DNA of 64,000 nucleotides from JAMHWF01 sp035911095 (lineage in GTDB: Bacteria; Pseudomonadota; Gammaproteobacteria; Burkholderiales; Burkholderiaceae_C). Each line of letters begins with the position of its first letter. Position 1 is the first letter of the stretch. The position numbers and the translations under genes are program-made. Below are positions 61,872 to 64,000 of this stretch, piece after piece. Location of the stretch: NCBI GenBank assembly GCA_035911095.1, contig JAMHWF010000098.1, positions 1-64,000 on the forward strand, given 5' to 3'. Below the pieces are notes generated by a model. That model saw only the letters and a program-made list of their open reading frames with translations. It searched no databases and had not been told where the DNA came from.

Positions 61872-62408
61872 GTGGTCGCGATCCGCCGTGGCGAGGTGGC
61901 CGACGCGCCGGTGCTCGCCGCCTTCGCCAGCCGCTGCTTCGTCGACACCTACGCCGCCGACAACCGGCCCGAGGACATCCGCGCCCACGTCGCCGCCTCG
62001 TTCGGGCCCGAACGGCAGGCGCGCGAGCTGGGCGATGCCGGGGTCGACTATCTGCTCGCGCTGCGCGACGCCACGTTGCTGGGCTTCGCGCAGCTGCGCC
62101 GGCATCCACCGCCGCCCTGCGTGACGCAGCCCGGGCCGCGCGAGCTGCACCGCTTCTACGTCGACCGGTCGGTCCAGGGCAGCGGCCTCGCGCAGCGCCT
62201 GATGGCGGCGGTCTTCGAAACCGCGCGCTCACGCCACGCAGGGCACCTGTGGCTCAGCGTCTGGGAACGCAATCCGCGTGCGATCGCCTTCTACATGCGC
62301 TGCGGTTTCGTCGACGTCGGCGAGAAGGACTTCTACGTCGGGCCTGACCGCCAGCGCGACCGGGTGCTGCTGGCGAGCGTCGAGGCCGCCGGGCCGCCTT
62401 CGGCCTGA
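61872..62408 (+). CDS. GNAT-family N-acetyltransferase
   Basis: A 178-residue acetyltransferase starting at GTG 61872 (VVAIRRGEVADAPVLAAFAS). The acetyl-CoA loop is FYVDRSVQGSGLAQRLMAA near residue 105, followed by GHLWLSVWERNPRAIAFYMR and the closing CGFVDVGEKDFYVG. Relatives acetylate small molecules or peptides such as spermidine or ribosomal proteins; nothing indicates which here. It is 8 nt after DUF1857. Confidence 0.88.
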   Translation: MVAIRRGEVADAPVLAAFASRCFVDTYAADNRPEDIRAHVAASFGPERQARELGDAGVDYLLALRDATLLGFAQLRRHPPPPCVTQPGPRELHRFYVDRSVQGSGLAQRLMAAVFETARSRHAGHLWLSVWERNPRAIAFYMRCGFVDVGEKDFYVGPDRQRDRVLLASVEAAGPPSA

Positions 62409-62505
62409 CGGGCGCTGCTGCCCGCCGTGGCGGCTTGACGGCGGGCCGGCACGCCGCCTGAGGTGACCGGCCTGGGCGGCGGGCGCGGCGCGTGAGGCGT
62501 CGCGC

Positions 62506-62964
62506 TCAGGCCGCCTCGGCCACCTGCCGCCGCCGCGCCAGGGCCCGCAGCATCACTGCGACGATCGCGACATTCGCCAGCACCAGCGCGGCGTGCAGCA
62601 CGCTCGGCTGGCGCGCGAACTCGACGAGTTCGAAGGGCAGGTAGATCGCGCCGCTGCCCGCTGACAGCAGCTCGGCCCAGGCGCGCCGGTGCCACAGGCC
62701 GTAAGCCTCGACCAGGCGCAGTGCGCCGTAGGCCGCCGCGCCGACCGCCAGCAGCAGCAGGCGGGTGTTCTCGAGGTGGTTCACCGCCTCCAGGAAGATG
62801 CCCGGCACCTTCGCTGCCGGATTCAGGTGGGCGTGCTCGACCAGGTGCAGCGCGAAGGCGTGCAGGTCGGTGTGGCGCAGCCGCAGGAGCCCGGCGCCGG
62901 CGGCCAGCACCAGCAGGCCCTTGAGGGCCTCGAAGAGCGCGATCAGGCGAATGGCGCCGTGCAT
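62506..62964 (-). CDS. DUF2127 membrane protein
   Basis: A 152-residue membrane protein with about four hydrophobic segments (LIALFEALKGLLVLAAGAGL, TRLLLLAVGAAAYGALRLVE, AALVLANVAIVAVMLRALA). The HGAIRLIALFEALKGLLVL start and YLPFELVEFARQPS near residue 110 match DUF2127. The function is not known. The start at ATG 62964 is natural for the family. It is on the opposite strand from the acetyltransferase, downstream of the DUF72 gene, with 40 nt between. Confidence 0.87.
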   Translation of the reverse strand: MHGAIRLIALFEALKGLLVLAAGAGLLRLRHTDLHAFALHLVEHAHLNPAAKVPGIFLEAVNHLENTRLLLLAVGAAAYGALRLVEAYGLWHRRAWAELLSAGSGAIYLPFELVEFARQPSVLHAALVLANVAIVAVMLRALARRRQVAEAA

Positions 62965-63004
62965 GAGTCTCCAGGTCGGGTGAGGCCAGGCGCCCCGGGT
63001 GGCG

Positions 63005-63847
63005 TCAGGCGGGCGCCGCGTCCACGCGCCGCTGCAGCGCCATCGCCGCCGCCGGCGCCTTCTCCTTGCCCTCGCTGATGAAGAAGACGAAGACGTCGCG
63101 CGGTGCGGCCGGCGCCGTGGGCGGCACCTCGACCCGCGGCAGGCCCTCGGGCTCGCCGCCGTCGCGCCAGATGTGCGCGCAGGCGGCCAGCCCGTCGAGC
63201 ACTTCGGGCGCGTAGCCTTCGTCGAGCGTCGGGTCGGTGCGCATGACGCGCGAGTAGACGAAGTCGGCCGTCAGGTCGGCCATGCGCGGGTACTCGTCGG
63301 AGTCGGTGAACACCGTCGCCACGCCGTGGCTGCGCGCCAGCGCCAGGTACTCGGCGCAGCGGAAGCTGTCATGCCGCACGTCGACCACATGGCGCAGCGG
63401 GCGCCCGTCGAGCTCGCGCGGCAGCATGCGCAGGAAGGCGCCGAAGTCGCCGGGCTCGAAGCGCTTGCCCGGCGCGAACTGCCAGACGATCGGGCCGAGC
63501 TTCTGTTTCAGCTCGCCCGGTCCGCCGCGCACGAAACGCTCGATCGACTCGCCGGCCTCGGCCAGCACGCGCCGGTTCGTCGCGTAGCGCGAGGCCTTCA
63601 GCGAGAAGACGAAGTCGTCCGGCGTCTCGTCTCGCCAGGCGGCGAAGGTGGCCGGCTTCTGCGACCCGTAGTAGGTGCCGTTGACCTCGATCACGCGCAG
63701 CTGGCGGCTCGCGTAGGCCAGCTCCTGGCTGTGCGGCAGGCCCTTCGGGTAGAAGTTGTCGCGCCAGGGCTCGTAGGTCCAGCCGCCGACGCCGATGCGG
63801 ATGCGGGCGGCGGACGTGTCCGGAATGCCTTGCGGGGTTGCCGTCAT
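63005..63847 (-). CDS. DUF72 (YecE-like) protein
   Basis: A 280-residue TIM-barrel-like protein. IRIGVGGWTYEPWRDNFYPK, EVNGTYYGSQKPATFAAWRD, FVFSLKASRYATN and GPIVWQFAPGKRF are the DUF72 signatures in the usual order. The C-terminal ISEGKEKAPAAAMALQRRVD closes it. No biochemical role is established. The ATG at 63847 has GGAG upstream. The 153 bp beyond it to the window end show no recognisable gene. Confidence 0.9.
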   Translation of the reverse strand: MTATPQGIPDTSAARIRIGVGGWTYEPWRDNFYPKGLPHSQELAYASRQLRVIEVNGTYYGSQKPATFAAWRDETPDDFVFSLKASRYATNRRVLAEAGESIERFVRGGPGELKQKLGPIVWQFAPGKRFEPGDFGAFLRMLPRELDGRPLRHVVDVRHDSFRCAEYLALARSHGVATVFTDSDEYPRMADLTADFVYSRVMRTDPTLDEGYAPEVLDGLAACAHIWRDGGEPEGLPRVEVPPTAPAAPRDVFVFFISEGKEKAPAAAMALQRRVDAAPA

Positions 63848-64000
63848 CGAGGGCTCCGTCGTGGCGAAGGCGGCCGATTCTGCGCGAGCCGGCGGCGCGG
63901 GCCAAGGGAGAGATCGCGCAGGCGCCGCCGCTGGGGCCGGCTGGGTGCAGGCCGGCCGTGCGGGCGGTGCGCCTGGTGGACGCGCCGACGACGCCTCGGG

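Overview
The window reads as a chromosomal segment of a high-GC betaproteobacterium, most likely a Burkholderiales member of the Rubrivivax/Leptothrix/Methylibium type. This rests on gene order (lolB-ispE-tRNA-Gln-prs-rplY-pth, mutM next to mutY, recN-nadK-hrcA), on short-form HisG, and on general protein similarity recalled from those families. No phage, insertion sequence, CRISPR array or origin was recognised.

Layout. 1-7020 (+): the 3' end of murA runs into the histidine operon hisG-D-C-B-H-A-F, with no hisI or hisE behind hisF. 7061-8581 (+): rsmD, coaD and a 2[4Fe-4S] ferredoxin. 8607-15279 (-): a TPR protein, lolB, ispE, tRNA-Gln, prs, rplY, pth and a small secreted protein, with a terminator after rplY. 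15328-19473 (+): mutM, a bacterial dynamin-like GTPase and mutY. 19466-23798 (-): a Lon N-domain protein, rapZ, recN and nadK, with hrcA and a CAU-anticodon tRNA on the + strand beyond. 25268-30501: an accessory stretch with a Nu-type GST, a decayed sulfonate-binding-protein gene, two DGPF (YCII) proteins with an ECF42-type sigma factor, an orphan soxYZ pair and an HNH nuclease.

30652-38221 (+): a fatty-acid beta-oxidation operon (tetR, acyl-CoA dehydrogenase, DUF2147, FadB-like, thiolase, enoyl-CoA hydratase/isomerase) behind a perfect 24-bp palindrome. 38607-45962: a lower-GC surface-glycan cluster. Its genes encode a GT-C-like membrane protein, an extended SDR, a class III aminotransferase, a DprE1 homologue, an SMR/ArnE-like carrier and, convergent, a HAD-UbiA fusion. 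Together they resemble the polyprenyl-phosphate-pentose (decaprenyl-phosphoryl-arabinose) pathway of mycobacteria, with an unexpected aminotransferase. This is the best candidate in the window for an undescribed system.

46132-64000: a thioesterase, an Atm1-like exporter, a LysR regulator, a broken aspA, a glutamate/aspartate ABC importer (gltI-J-K-L), pyrC, a NYN/OST-HTH protein, cysK, RNase P RNA, a Bcr/CflA exporter, a stop-interrupted alpha-carbonic anhydrase that has lost zinc ligands, and a set of small-molecule and DUF genes.

Across the window several genes (pth, mutM, nadK, hrcA, lysR, pyrC) carry a -10-like hexamer 5-7 nt before the start codon and no clear ribosome-binding site. The same spacing separates a GATAAT box from the RNase P RNA 5' end, so leaderless transcription may be common here. 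Functions come from reading translations and from family knowledge; no searches were run.
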